Origin: Bacteriovorax sp. Seq25_V
GTDB taxonomy: Bacteria; Bdellovibrionota; Bacteriovoracia; Bacteriovoracales; Bacteriovoracaceae
DNA: 64,000 bases
NCBI RefSeq assembly: GCF_000447795.1
Contig: NZ_AUNI01000009.1
Span: forward strand, 487,182-551,181
Reading direction: 5' to 3'
Numbering within the stretch: the stretch's first letter is position 1; every line of letters starts with the position of its first letter. Made by a program: the position numbers and the translations under genes. A model generated the notes under the pieces. It was not told the origin of the DNA, made no database searches, and was given only the letters and a program-made list of their open reading frames with translations. Shown here one piece after another: positions 25,748 to 34,298 of this stretch.

Positions 25748-26539
25748 ATGAAATCTTTATTTATCATTTGTTTGTCATTCTTTGCTCTTGGTAGAGAGAA
25801 AATTATCGTCACAGGTTCAAGTACAATTGCTCCTTTATTATCTGATATAGCGAAGGTTTATGAGCGCTCTCACTTAGATACTCGAATCGATGTTCAAACA
25901 GGAGGTTCTTCTCGCGGTGTAAATGATGCACGTAAAGAATTATCACAAATCGGGATGGTTTCACGTTCTTTAAAACCTGCAGAGGAAGATTTACAGAAAT
26001 TTACTATAGCTAAAGATGGAATATCTATTATTTTAAATAGTTCAAATAAAATCGATAAGATTAGCTTCGAAAATATTAGAAAGATCTATCTTGGAGAAAT
26101 TAAGAATTGGAAAGAACTTGGTGGGGATGATCAACAGATTGTTGTCGTTAATAAGGCCGAAGGTCGTTCGACATTAGAATTATTTGTTCAGTTTTTTAAT
26201 TTAAAGAACTCCGAAATTAAAGCGGATGTTATTATTGGAGATAATGAACAGGGGATAAAAACGGTTAGCAGAAATCGATTTGCTATTGGTTATGTATCGA
26301 TTGGAACTGCTGAATATAATCAGTCAGTAGGGGTGCCTATAAAGCTTTTGCCAATGAAAGGTATCGTGGCTTCTGTTCAAAATGTTGCAAATGGAAGTTA
26401 TCCTTTATCAAGAGAGCTCAATCTTGTCACAAAGATGAAACCAGTAGGGAATATTAGAGACTTTATTAAATTTGCTACTTCAGAAAATGTATCTGATCTA
26501 ATACGTGAGCACTATTTTGTACCGATATCTACTAAGTAA
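25748..26539 (+). CDS. pstS: PstS-type phosphate/oxyanion-binding periplasmic protein
   Basis: A 263-aa exported binding protein of the PstS family: signal peptide, then VTGSSTIAPLL (phosphate-loop block), QTGGSSRGVNDAR and IGMVSRSLKPAEEDL. The third ligand loop reads NKAEGRST where well-studied PstS proteins have a R-x-x-GSGT sequence, so oxyanion recognition may differ. It is shorter than E. coli PstS. It begins the pstSCAB-type operon, and the pstC start lies inside its 3' end (35-bp overlap). No phoU or phoBR is adjacent. Downstream neighbours are arsenic-related, which makes phosphate/arsenate discrimination the natural question. Confidence 0.88.
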   Translation: MKSLFIICLSFFALGREKIIVTGSSTIAPLLSDIAKVYERSHLDTRIDVQTGGSSRGVNDARKELSQIGMVSRSLKPAEEDLQKFTIAKDGISIILNSSNKIDKISFENIRKIYLGEIKNWKELGGDDQQIVVVNKAEGRSTLELFVQFFNLKNSEIKADVIIGDNEQGIKTVSRNRFAIGYVSIGTAEYNQSVGVPIKLLPMKGIVASVQNVANGSYPLSRELNLVTKMKPVGNIRDFIKFATSENVSDLIREHYFVPISTK

Positions 26540-27374
26540 GAGGGATCTCTACTTCAATTATCTACTTAGATCAGCAGGTGTTCTTTGCTCACTGTCTGTC
26601 TTTTTAATATTTCTTTTTCTTGTAAAAGAAAGTTCAAGTGTTTTATCGGGAAATAGTCTATCCATGTTTTATGAGAACTCATGGTTTCCTAGTGAAGGTC
26701 AGTTTAATCTTGTTCCGATTATAGTGGCCAGTGTTCTTCTTAGTTTGGGAGCAATTGTGATTGCTCTACCGCTTGGGTTATTTACGGCCTTGTTTACTCA
26801 GTTTTATCTTGGGCAGACGAGTCGTATTGCATTTAGAAAAATTATTGAACTTTATACTGGAATTCCATCTGTTATTTTTGGTTTTTGGGGACTCGTAAAG
26901 CTTGTTCCACTTATCAATGAGTACCGGCCTCCCGGTCAAAGTATGTTAGCTGGTATACTAGTTCTGTCATTGATGATTTTCCCAATAATTAGTTTGAATT
27001 TAATATCTGCCATAGAGATGTCTTCTAAAAAAGTTTTGAACGTGAGCGATGCTCTCGGTTTATCTCGTGAAACTTATATTTGGAAAATACTTTTCCCAAA
27101 TATAAAAGGTCATTTCCTTTCATCATCTTTAATTGCACTAGGAAGAGCTTTGGGAGAAACGATGGCGGTATTAATGGTATGTGGGAATATTGTTCAAATC
27201 CCTGGAAGCATCTTTGATCCAATAAGAAGCTTAACAGCAAATATTGCATTGGAGATGGCCTATGCAACTGGCGCTCATCGTTCAGCTCTTTTTCTTTCCG
27301 GTCTTGTTTTATTTTTGCTGACACTTGCCATGTTTTTAATTTTAAAATCATTGAAGGTTGATAATGATGAATAG
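26505..27374 (+). CDS. pstC: PstC-type phosphate ABC transporter permease
   Basis: A 289-aa inner-membrane permease with six predicted spans and the EAA-like loop (SDALGLSRETYIWKILFPN, about residues 181-199). The periplasmic QFNLVPIIVASVLLS and IPSVIFGFWGL blocks are typical of PstC. The start is uncertain: GTG 26505 gives the expected N-terminal KRDLYFNYLLRSAG helix but lies within pstS and lacks a clear ribosome binding site. Pairs with PstA to form the channel energised by PstB. Confidence 0.88.
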   Translation: MSTILYRYLLSKRDLYFNYLLRSAGVLCSLSVFLIFLFLVKESSSVLSGNSLSMFYENSWFPSEGQFNLVPIIVASVLLSLGAIVIALPLGLFTALFTQFYLGQTSRIAFRKIIELYTGIPSVIFGFWGLVKLVPLINEYRPPGQSMLAGILVLSLMIFPIISLNLISAIEMSSKKVLNVSDALGLSRETYIWKILFPNIKGHFLSSSLIALGRALGETMAVLMVCGNIVQIPGSIFDPIRSLTANIALEMAYATGAHRSALFLSGLVLFLLTLAMFLILKSLKVDNDE

Positions 27375-28194
27375 AATTGGGAAAGTACTTTCTTGGCTTT
27401 CGGGAATTTTAGTAGTGATGATCTTGTTTTCAATTCTTGGAGATATTGTCGGCGTTTCTTTTAAATATATCGATATTAATTACTTTCTTGAATCCTCTAT
27501 GTCGGCGGGTCGAAAAGGGGGAGTATATCCAATTATCGTATCAACAGTTGTTATAACTGCATTGACAGTTGTTTTCACTGTTCCATTAGGGTTGTTAGTG
27601 GCCATTTATCTTTCGAAACACTTTCCTAAACAGAGTGCTTTCTCTGGATATGTTAGAAGTATGGTTCATGTACTTTCCGGTGTACCGTCTATTGTTTTTG
27701 GTTTATTTGGAAATGCTCTTTTTTGTGTTTATTTTGGAATGGGATTCTCGTTGTTTTCTGGTGCACTTACTTTAAGTTGCATGGCCTTACCCTTGTTTAT
27801 CAGTTCCGTAGAAAAGGGAATTAGTTCAATTCCAAATAGTATTCTGCAGACAACTAAGTCCCTTGGTTTAAGTCTGTATACAACTTATCGATCAATACTT
27901 ATTCCCATATCAATACCGAGTATCATTGCAGGACTTGTTCTAAGTATTGGTAGAGCTCTCGCAGAAACGGCTGCTCTTATCTTTACTTCTGGTTATGTCG
28001 ATCGTTTACCTGAATCTATTTGGGATTCAGGTAGAACTTTATCTGTACATATTTATGACCTTGCAATGAATGTTCCTGGTGGTGATATCGGCGCCTATAA
28101 ATCTTCATTTGTTTTGATCTTATTAATTCTTTTTATTAATTCAAGTTTTTCGATTTTTGCTAAAGCAGTTTTTGGAAAGGGGAATACTGTATGA
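27364..28194 (+). CDS. pstA: PstA-type phosphate ABC transporter permease
   Basis: A 276-aa permease with six predicted spans, GGVYPIIVSTVVITALT near the first core span, the SGVPSIVFGLFG block, and an EAA-like loop (TKSLGLSLYTTYRSILIP). The ATG at 27364 has GAAGG upstream and overlaps pstC by 11 bp. It shares partner and task with PstC. It is followed by pstB with a 4-bp stop/start overlap. Confidence 0.88.
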   Translation: MMNRIGKVLSWLSGILVVMILFSILGDIVGVSFKYIDINYFLESSMSAGRKGGVYPIIVSTVVITALTVVFTVPLGLLVAIYLSKHFPKQSAFSGYVRSMVHVLSGVPSIVFGLFGNALFCVYFGMGFSLFSGALTLSCMALPLFISSVEKGISSIPNSILQTTKSLGLSLYTTYRSILIPISIPSIIAGLVLSIGRALAETAALIFTSGYVDRLPESIWDSGRTLSVHIYDLAMNVPGGDIGAYKSSFVLILLILFINSSFSIFAKAVFGKGNTV

Positions 28195-29003
28195 ACTATC
28201 CATGGAAAACGCATTTAGAAGATTCTCCATGCTGTCCGCCATCTCCAGTGATCGAAGTTAAAAATCTTTCGCTGTTTTATAAAAGTGTATGTGCCTTTAA
28301 AGATATCACCCTAACTGTAAATCGTTTTTGTGTCACCGGAATCATAGGTCCAAGTGGTTGTGGAAAGAGTAGCTTTCTTCAGGCAATCAATCGATTGATT
28401 GAAAATATCAGTGGAGTAAAAATCACCGGTGATATTATAGTAGATGGAATAAGTATCTTTGACAGTCGAGTCAATCTTGTCGGTCTTAGAAAGAAAATTG
28501 GATTAATCTTTCAAGAGCCAACACCTTTACCGTTAAGTATTTATGAAAATATCGCACTCCCTTTAAAAGAGCACCATTTTGATAATATAGATGATCGTGT
28601 AAGAGAGGCACTGAGTGATGTTGGCTTGTGGGATGAGGTTCAGGATAAATTACACCAGTCAGCATTAAAATTATCTGGTGGACAAAAACAGAGGTTGTGT
28701 ATCGCTCGTAGTATTGCCCTTGATCCTGAAATTATTCTACTTGATGAGCCATGCTCTAGTCTTGATCCAATTTCAACGGAGATAATTGAGAAATTAATTA
28801 TTAAGCTCAAATCTCGATTTACTATTGTTATCGTGACTCATAATCTCGCACAGGCTCGACGTGTTTGTGACCACCTCTGTGCATTTTGGTACGATTTTGA
28901 AAGCAAGAGTGGATATTTGTTGGAAGAGGGAAGTAGCCTCGAAATTTTTGATTCACCAAAAAGTGCAATCCTTGAAGATTATATTGGTGGAATTCGAGGC
29001 TGA
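28191..29003 (+). CDS. pstB: PstB-type phosphate ABC transporter ATPase
   Basis: A 270-aa cytoplasmic ATPase with Walker A GPSGCGKSS, Q-loop in LIFQEPTPLPLSIYENIALP, signature LSGGQKQR, Walker B IILLDEP and the switch histidine in IVTHNL. The Q-loop block differs from classical PstB (FQKPNPFPMSIYDNV), indicating a divergent subfamily. An unusual N-terminal extension of about 20 residues contains a SPCCPPSP stretch with vicinal cysteines. The stop lies 2 bp before the convergent radical SAM stop, with no terminator between them. Confidence 0.9.
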   Translation: MNYPWKTHLEDSPCCPPSPVIEVKNLSLFYKSVCAFKDITLTVNRFCVTGIIGPSGCGKSSFLQAINRLIENISGVKITGDIIVDGISIFDSRVNLVGLRKKIGLIFQEPTPLPLSIYENIALPLKEHHFDNIDDRVREALSDVGLWDEVQDKLHQSALKLSGGQKQRLCIARSIALDPEIILLDEPCSSLDPISTEIIEKLIIKLKSRFTIVIVTHNLAQARRVCDHLCAFWYDFESKSGYLLEEGSSLEIFDSPKSAILEDYIGGIRG

Positions 29004-29005
29004 GA

Positions 29006-29917
29006 TTATTTTGTTTTTGAGCAGCTTGCTCCACCTAGGACACAAAACTCCGCGCAGAAGCGATGATTTAAATAAACTTCTTTTGAACTCTCAGAGAGAG
29101 TTTTTCCTAGAACAAATTTATCGTCATATGCGAGTAGAGTACAAGGCATAACAACAGGAGAAGCTTCTCCTTTACGTTTAACTATCATTCTCTCTGATGC
29201 ACACATTTGATCATCAGGACTTTTATTAAGTATTCCCCAACATGCGGTGGTAATTTCAGGAACATCTCTCTTACTATCCATCTCTGGAAAGATGACAAGC
29301 TTATCATTAAGATCAATATTTATCTTGGCATTTAAGAGAAGTTCTTGATGACCGAGTAGAGATTCTTCCTGACTTTCTTTAGAGAGGGATCTACTTGCAA
29401 TCGAGAGGTCAAAACCATGGTCAAATAGCCATTTAAGTTCATCAAGGGTTCTATCAAATGCACCCGCTCCTCGCTCTTGATCATGAAGCTCTTTTGAAAA
29501 GTGATCAAGGGAAACACGAAGCTTTAATTTATGACCAAAGAGTTCTTTAAGTCGAAGTAGTTCTGGACGATGTTTTTTGATTACTCTATTGGCATTTGTT
29601 AGGACTAGAAGTTCGTGGCCTCTTTTAAGAACCTCTTCTAAAAGTCCTATTATAGAGGGATTTAAAAAGGGTTCTCCCCCTGTGAAACCAATACTTGGTA
29701 GACCTTCAACCTCATCAAGATAAGGAATAATATCTGAAACACTCAAATATGAGAGTCTATCATTTTTAGGCGATGACTCTATATAACAATTCTTGCATTC
29801 AAGATTACACAGTGTCCCAGTATTAAACCAGAGAGTCGAAAGTTTATTTAGTTTTACGCTAGCTCTCTGTTCGCCCTTTGCTGTAGTATGCATATCTTGA
29901 AACTTTAACTGTTCCAC
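29006..29917 (-). CDS. Radical SAM enzyme with C-terminal Cys-rich cluster region, linked to arsM
   Basis: A 303-aa radical SAM protein; the iron-sulfur/SAM motif is Cys37, Cys41 and Cys44 (CNLECKNC), followed by the glycine motif GFTGGEPFLNP. The C-terminal 80 residues hold six or so cysteines (TTACWG, DQMCAS, VMPCTLL, FCAEFCVLGGASC), suggesting an auxiliary cluster of SPASM/Twitch kind. The GTG at 29917 overlaps the arsM stop in TAGTG and has GGGAG upstream; longer TTG starts are possible. In arsenosugar pathways a radical SAM protein (ArsS) acts after ArsM, but this protein does not look like classical ArsS, so it may be a different arsenic-modifying enzyme. Confidence 0.8.
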   Translation of the reverse strand: MEQLKFQDMHTTAKGEQRASVKLNKLSTLWFNTGTLCNLECKNCYIESSPKNDRLSYLSVSDIIPYLDEVEGLPSIGFTGGEPFLNPSIIGLLEEVLKRGHELLVLTNANRVIKKHRPELLRLKELFGHKLKLRVSLDHFSKELHDQERGAGAFDRTLDELKWLFDHGFDLSIASRSLSKESQEESLLGHQELLLNAKINIDLNDKLVIFPEMDSKRDVPEITTACWGILNKSPDDQMCASERMIVKRKGEASPVVMPCTLLAYDDKFVLGKTLSESSKEVYLNHRFCAEFCVLGGASCSKTK

Positions 29918-30981
29918 TAGCAACAACTCCCTGCTCCTGAAGAATCTGACGAGATCGTGACATGAGCGAATGGGTTTTCACTTCCACACCCTTCAAAAAT
30001 TCCATAGTGTGTTGAGAAATCACCAATAAATTCAAAGTGCTTCTTATAACGTGATTCATGAAGCATAAGGTATGTATTTCCACAGACAGCTTCTACTTTT
30101 CCTTTTGCAAAGAAGTGACCAGTATCTAGTTGAAAACTATTTGGAAGATCATCTATTGTTCCTTTATAGATAACTGCTTGGCCGTAGTCTTCACAGTCTG
30201 TTTCAAGTTCAGCAATTTTAAATAGACGATAAGTAACAGAGTAGAATTCGAATCCTTCAAGCTTTTCTTCTAGTTCTTTATTTTCAATTGTAATGGGAGC
30301 GACTTCAACAACTCTTGGGTCTTGGAATCCTGCTTTTTTTGCAAAAGTTAGAAAGTCATTCCAATATAGGGCTCCACCTAGACATTCCCCATAGATTACA
30401 GGATCACTAGCAAGTTCCTTAGGAATTCTCTTGTTAACATAAACATCAGAGAAGTACATTTCTCCACCTTGCTTAAGCTTGTTAAAACAGTCGCTAAGAA
30501 CTTTCAGCTTATTTGTAGAGAGATTTATAACACAATTTGAAATAATTAAATCGAGAGAATTGTTATCAATATTTAATTCGTCAAGTTGCTCGATATGACC
30601 TTTCTTAAATTCAACATTACTTTTTTTGTAACCAAACTGTTCTGTGTGATAGTCGATATGTCTATTGGCGACAGCGAGCTGCTCATCAGTCATATCAACA
30701 CCAATAACATAGCCGTTCTCTCCAACAAGCTTACTTGCGAGATAGCAATCGCGTCCACTTCCAGAACCAAGATCTAAGATACGAAGTCCATTAAGTTCGG
30801 AGGGAATAGTAAGGCCACAGCCATAATATTTTGTCATAACTTCATCATGAATCTTTGCTAGGATTTTCTTTATCTTGTCTGGATACGTAACCGCAGTACA
30901 ACATGCATTTGTCTTTAGGTCACTTGAGCTTTGAAGTTCTTTTCCATAATAATCTTGGACGGATTTAGTCGTGTTTTCCAT
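29917..30981 (-). CDS. arsM: Arsenite S-adenosylmethionine methyltransferase
   Basis: A 354-aa cytoplasmic enzyme methylating trivalent arsenic with SAM. The start at 30981 has AAAGGGG upstream. SAM motif I is LDLGSGSGRDCY (about residues 69-80). The cysteines that bind arsenic in characterised ArsM are all in place: Cys27 (with Cys28, in ACCTA), Cys55 (YYGCG), Cys150 (SNCVINL) and Cys200 (GECLGGALY), with the same 28- and 50-residue spacings as in algal ArsM. The protein ends GAGSCC, a further vicinal pair. It is cotranscribed with the radical SAM gene and divergent from the TVP38-reductase fusion gene. Confidence 0.93.
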   Translation of the reverse strand: MENTTKSVQDYYGKELQSSSDLKTNACCTAVTYPDKIKKILAKIHDEVMTKYYGCGLTIPSELNGLRILDLGSGSGRDCYLASKLVGENGYVIGVDMTDEQLAVANRHIDYHTEQFGYKKSNVEFKKGHIEQLDELNIDNNSLDLIISNCVINLSTNKLKVLSDCFNKLKQGGEMYFSDVYVNKRIPKELASDPVIYGECLGGALYWNDFLTFAKKAGFQDPRVVEVAPITIENKELEEKLEGFEFYSVTYRLFKIAELETDCEDYGQAVIYKGTIDDLPNSFQLDTGHFFAKGKVEAVCGNTYLMLHESRYKKHFEFIGDFSTHYGIFEGCGSENPFAHVTISSDSSGAGSCC

Positions 30982-31109
30982 TAATACCCCTTTAATATTT
31001 AATAAGTGTACCAAAATTTATTTTTATTACAAAAAAATGGAAACAAAATGTCCATTTTCTGCACTTAATATGAAACTATTTAACTACTTAGTTAACAAGG
31101 GAAAAATTA

Positions 31110-33248
31110 GTGAAAAGATTCGGACCAAAAATCGTAGTCTTGCTCATATTTGTCGGGGCTATTATTGCATATAGACATTATAACTTAGGGGAATTACTCA
31201 CTCTTGAATTTATCAAGGCAAATCAAGGGAAACTGCAGGAGTATTACACGGGTAATCAACTCCAAACGTTATCGATATTTTTTGTGCTCTACGTTTTGAC
31301 GACAGCGCTTTCTCTTCCTGGAGCGACAGTTCTAACTCTACTTGCGGGCGCTCTTTTTGGTCTATTCACGGGATTTATACTTGTAAGTTTTGCAAGTACA
31401 GTGGGAGCTACCATTGCATTTCTAATTTCTCGATTTATTTTGAAAGATTATGTTGAAAAGAAATTTTCAAAACAAGTTAAAGCAATTAATGAAGGAATTG
31501 AAAAAGATGGAGCTATCTATTTGTTAAGCTTACGTCTTATTCCTATCTTTCCATTTTTTGTCATTAATCTTGTGATGGGGTTAACAAGTATAAGAGTGCT
31601 TACTTTTTATATTGTCAGTCAGCTAGGGATGATTGCAGGAACTCTTGTTTACGTTAATGCAGGACTTCAACTTGGAAGTATTAACTCTCTTTCTCAAATT
31701 TTTACATTTAAACTTTTCGCCTCATTTGCACTTCTTGGTATCTTCCCATTAGTTGCAAAGTTTTTAATGAATGTTATCAAGGCTAAAAAAGTTTATTCAA
31801 AATTTATTAGGCCCAAAAAATTTGATTATAATATGATTGCTATTGGAGCTGGTAGTGCTGGTTTGGTTACTGCTTATATTAGTAGTGCTGTCAAAGCGAA
31901 AGTCCTTCTGGTTGAGAAGCACCGTATGGGAGGTGACTGCTTAAACACAGGATGTGTTCCTTCCAAAGCATTGTTGAAGTCAGCGAAAATTATTCATCAA
32001 GCCAAAAACTCTAAAAAATACGGAATTGATAAAATTGATGTTAGCTTTGATTTTAAAAATATTATGGGCCGAGTTCATAAAGTTATTAAAGAGATTGAAC
32101 CTCATGACTCAATCGAGAGATACACTAAGTTAGGAGTCGAATGTGTTCAAGGAGAAGCAAAAATTCTTTCTCCTTGGGAAGTCGAAGTCAATGGCAAGGT
32201 TTATACTACTCGAAATATCACTATCGCCACTGGAGCCAGTCCATTTGTTCCTGCGATGCCTGGAATTGAAAATATCAATTTTCTAACTTCTGAAAATCTA
32301 TGGCAACTCGATCATCTACCTTCAAAATTAATTGTGCTTGGAGGAGGACCAATCGGCTGTGAGATGGCCCAAGCCTTTAGTCGTCTTGGTAGTTCTGTGA
32401 CACAGGTAGAGATGCAAGAACGTCTTATGCTTGGTGAAGATCAAGTGATTAGCGAAATAATAAAAAAGAGACTGGAGAGTGAAGGGGTTAATATTTTAAC
32501 TTCAACTAGGGCGAAAGCATTCGTCGTTGAGGATGAAGTAAAGTACTTGATTGTCGAAAGGGAAGGTGTGGAGAGTCGCATCGAATTTGATGAAATTCTT
32601 ATCGCTGTAGGGCGTAAGGCAAATGTTAAAGGTTTCGGGGTTGAGGAGCTTGCTATACAGTTGCGTACAAATGGTACAATAGAAGCGAATGATTATATGC
32701 AGACAAATTATCCAAATATCTATGTTTGTGGTGATGTGACAGGCCCATTTCAGCTTACACATACAGCATCACATCAAGCATGGTATTGCGCTGTTAATGG
32801 ACTTTTTGGAAAGTTTAAAAAGTTTAAAGTTGATTACTCTGTTATCCCATGGGCAACTTATACGGATCCTGAAGTGGCGAGTGTTGGTCTAAATGAGAAG
32901 CGTGCGACAGAAGCCGGTATTGCTTATGAAGTTACGGAATATGGAATAGATGACCTTGACCGTGCAATCGCTGACAGTGAAGATCATGGAGTGGTGCGAG
33001 TGTTAACAGTACCAGGAAGTGATAAGATTTTAGGAGCAACAATTGTTGGTAATCATGCCTCTGATCTCTTGTTAGAATTTATCGCAGCAATGAAACATGG
33101 TTTTGGATTGAATAAAATTCTTGGAACTATTCACATCTATCCGACTATGGGAGAGGCGAATAAGTATCTTGCAGGAAATTGGAAACGCAAACAAACTAAG
33201 GACTATATTTTTAATATTTTAAAGTCATTCCACGAATGGAATCGTTAA
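31110..33248 (+). CDS. TVP38/TMEM64 membrane domain fused to MerA-like disulfide oxidoreductase
   Basis: A 712-aa fusion. Residues 1-230 are a TVP38/TMEM64 (VTT) membrane domain with several spans (LSLPGATVLTLLAGALFG, then LRLIPIFPFFVINLVMGL). Residues about 238-712 are a class I pyridine nucleotide-disulfide oxidoreductase: FAD loop IGAGSAGL, redox pair Cys277/Cys282 (CLNTGC), NAD(P) loop GGGPIGCEMAQ, and the C-terminal HxxxxE-like HIYPTMGE. It lacks the C-terminal vicinal cysteines of true mercuric reductase. The start is GTG 31110. Divergent placement from arsM suggests shared regulation and a redox role in metal or arsenic handling, but the substrate is unknown. A small membrane protein gene follows 10 bp later. 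Confidence 0.88.
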   Translation: MKRFGPKIVVLLIFVGAIIAYRHYNLGELLTLEFIKANQGKLQEYYTGNQLQTLSIFFVLYVLTTALSLPGATVLTLLAGALFGLFTGFILVSFASTVGATIAFLISRFILKDYVEKKFSKQVKAINEGIEKDGAIYLLSLRLIPIFPFFVINLVMGLTSIRVLTFYIVSQLGMIAGTLVYVNAGLQLGSINSLSQIFTFKLFASFALLGIFPLVAKFLMNVIKAKKVYSKFIRPKKFDYNMIAIGAGSAGLVTAYISSAVKAKVLLVEKHRMGGDCLNTGCVPSKALLKSAKIIHQAKNSKKYGIDKIDVSFDFKNIMGRVHKVIKEIEPHDSIERYTKLGVECVQGEAKILSPWEVEVNGKVYTTRNITIATGASPFVPAMPGIENINFLTSENLWQLDHLPSKLIVLGGGPIGCEMAQAFSRLGSSVTQVEMQERLMLGEDQVISEIIKKRLESEGVNILTSTRAKAFVVEDEVKYLIVEREGVESRIEFDEILIAVGRKANVKGFGVEELAIQLRTNGTIEANDYMQTNYPNIYVCGDVTGPFQLTHTASHQAWYCAVNGLFGKFKKFKVDYSVIPWATYTDPEVASVGLNEKRATEAGIAYEVTEYGIDDLDRAIADSEDHGVVRVLTVPGSDKILGATIVGNHASDLLLEFIAAMKHGFGLNKILGTIHIYPTMGEANKYLAGNWKRKQTKDYIFNILKSFHEWNR

Positions 33249-33258
33249 GGGAGAATTT

Positions 33259-33660
33259 GTGAAAACTATTATCAAATCATTTTTAGCTGGCTTTTTATCG
33301 ACATTGATTTTTCACCAAGGTGTTTTTGGACTCTTCTATCTTTTAAAGATAATTCCAAAAGCGCCTTTTAATATGTCGCCAACAGAGCCTTTTGGAGTTC
33401 CTGCTGTAATTTCACTTTCGTTCTTTGGTGGTTTGTGGGGAGTTGCAATATGGAAGCTTGTTCAAAATGATAATGGTCTTAAACATTGGATGAAGTCCCT
33501 TATTTATGGAGCGGTTGGGCCGACTGCTGTTGCTTTTCTTGTTGTTTTTCCTTTAAAAGGTGTTGAGTTCAACCCTGTTTTTGTCATTTTTGGGCTCATT
33601 CTTAATGCCGCTTGGGGGGGAGGGAATTCACTACTTATGAAAGCAATGAAGAGGATTTGA
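33259..33660 (+). CDS. Small integral membrane protein of unknown function
   Basis: A 133-aa protein with four predicted hydrophobic spans (about residues 5-30, 48-67, 83-100, 106-125), starting at GTG 33259 just downstream of GGGAG. It is almost certainly cotranscribed with the TVP38-reductase fusion gene. I recognise no family with certainty. Conserved-looking loops include PFNMSPTEPFGVPA and NAAWGGGNSLL. Its operon partner suggests it assists the fusion protein, but no function can be assigned. Confidence 0.7.
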   Translation: MKTIIKSFLAGFLSTLIFHQGVFGLFYLLKIIPKAPFNMSPTEPFGVPAVISLSFFGGLWGVAIWKLVQNDNGLKHWMKSLIYGAVGPTAVAFLVVFPLKGVEFNPVFVIFGLILNAAWGGGNSLLMKAMKRI

Positions 33661-33743
33661 CATTTTCTTAGGTTTTTTGTCGATAGATTGTGTTGATAAA
33701 AATCCTCCTTGTTGTATAAGAACGTAAATCGAATCTTGGGGGG

Positions 33744-34241
33744 ATGATGAAATATCTAAAGCTTATAACTTTGTCTTGTTTATTAACAATTATGCCAATT
33801 CAAAATAGTCGTGCTGCTGTAGCCGGTATCGCTGCAATCGCTGGTGCACCTGCTGCTTCAGGGATAGCCTTAGCCGGTTTAGGGTCTCTAGGTTTCGGAG
33901 TTTTAGGGACACTTAGTGCATCTACATGTGATCACGGACATTGTAATATAGTCCTAGCATTTTTTGGAGTAATTGGACTTGTTCTTTTAGATAGTGATAC
34001 CGCAAATTTTGAATTCGTACAGATTGAGCATAATAAGATCTCTGAATTTGGACTTAGTGATGAAGAGATTGAAATTTATAACTCTGAGATAGAAGAGGTT
34101 AATCTTGTTTTTGCTGAAGTCCAGTCTCATCTAACTAAGGATTCAAGTGTAGAGGATGCCAAAAATCTATGGGAAGAACATAAGGACTTGTTGTCTGACG
34201 AAACTTTTAAGGTTCTTAGTGTTTTGGCCAGACAAAAATAA
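33744..34241 (+). CDS. Exported protein of unknown function
   Basis: A 165-aa protein with a signal peptide (cleavage near SRAAV), then a Gly/Ala-rich hydrophobic stretch that may insert in a membrane (residues about 26-80, interrupted by CDHGHC), and a charged helical C-terminus (about 90-165). A purine-rich GGGGGG stretch precedes ATG 33744. The CDHGHC motif in a short loop could bind a metal. No family recognised. A strong terminator follows directly. Confidence 0.6.
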   Translation: MMKYLKLITLSCLLTIMPIQNSRAAVAGIAAIAGAPAASGIALAGLGSLGFGVLGTLSASTCDHGHCNIVLAFFGVIGLVLLDSDTANFEFVQIEHNKISEFGLSDEEIEIYNSEIEEVNLVFAEVQSHLTKDSSVEDAKNLWEEHKDLLSDETFKVLSVLARQK

Positions 34242-34249
34242 AATTAAAT

Positions 34250-34285
34250 TGGTAGTAAAAGGATTTTACTACCATTTATTTTTTT
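34250..34285 (+). terminator. Intrinsic terminator
   Basis: Perfect 11-bp stem (TGGTAGTAAAA at 34250-34260 with TTTTACTACCA at 34264-34274), GGA loop, then a T-rich tail, 9 bp after the stop of the exported-protein gene. Confidence 0.88.
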
Positions 34286-34298
34286 ATAAGAGTTTCTA

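Noticed and set aside
31110..33248. Mercuric reductase (merA)
   Set aside because: The CLNTGC pair is shared by many disulfide oxidoreductases; the C-terminal vicinal cysteines and the N-terminal metal-binding domain of MerA are missing and no other mer gene is present.
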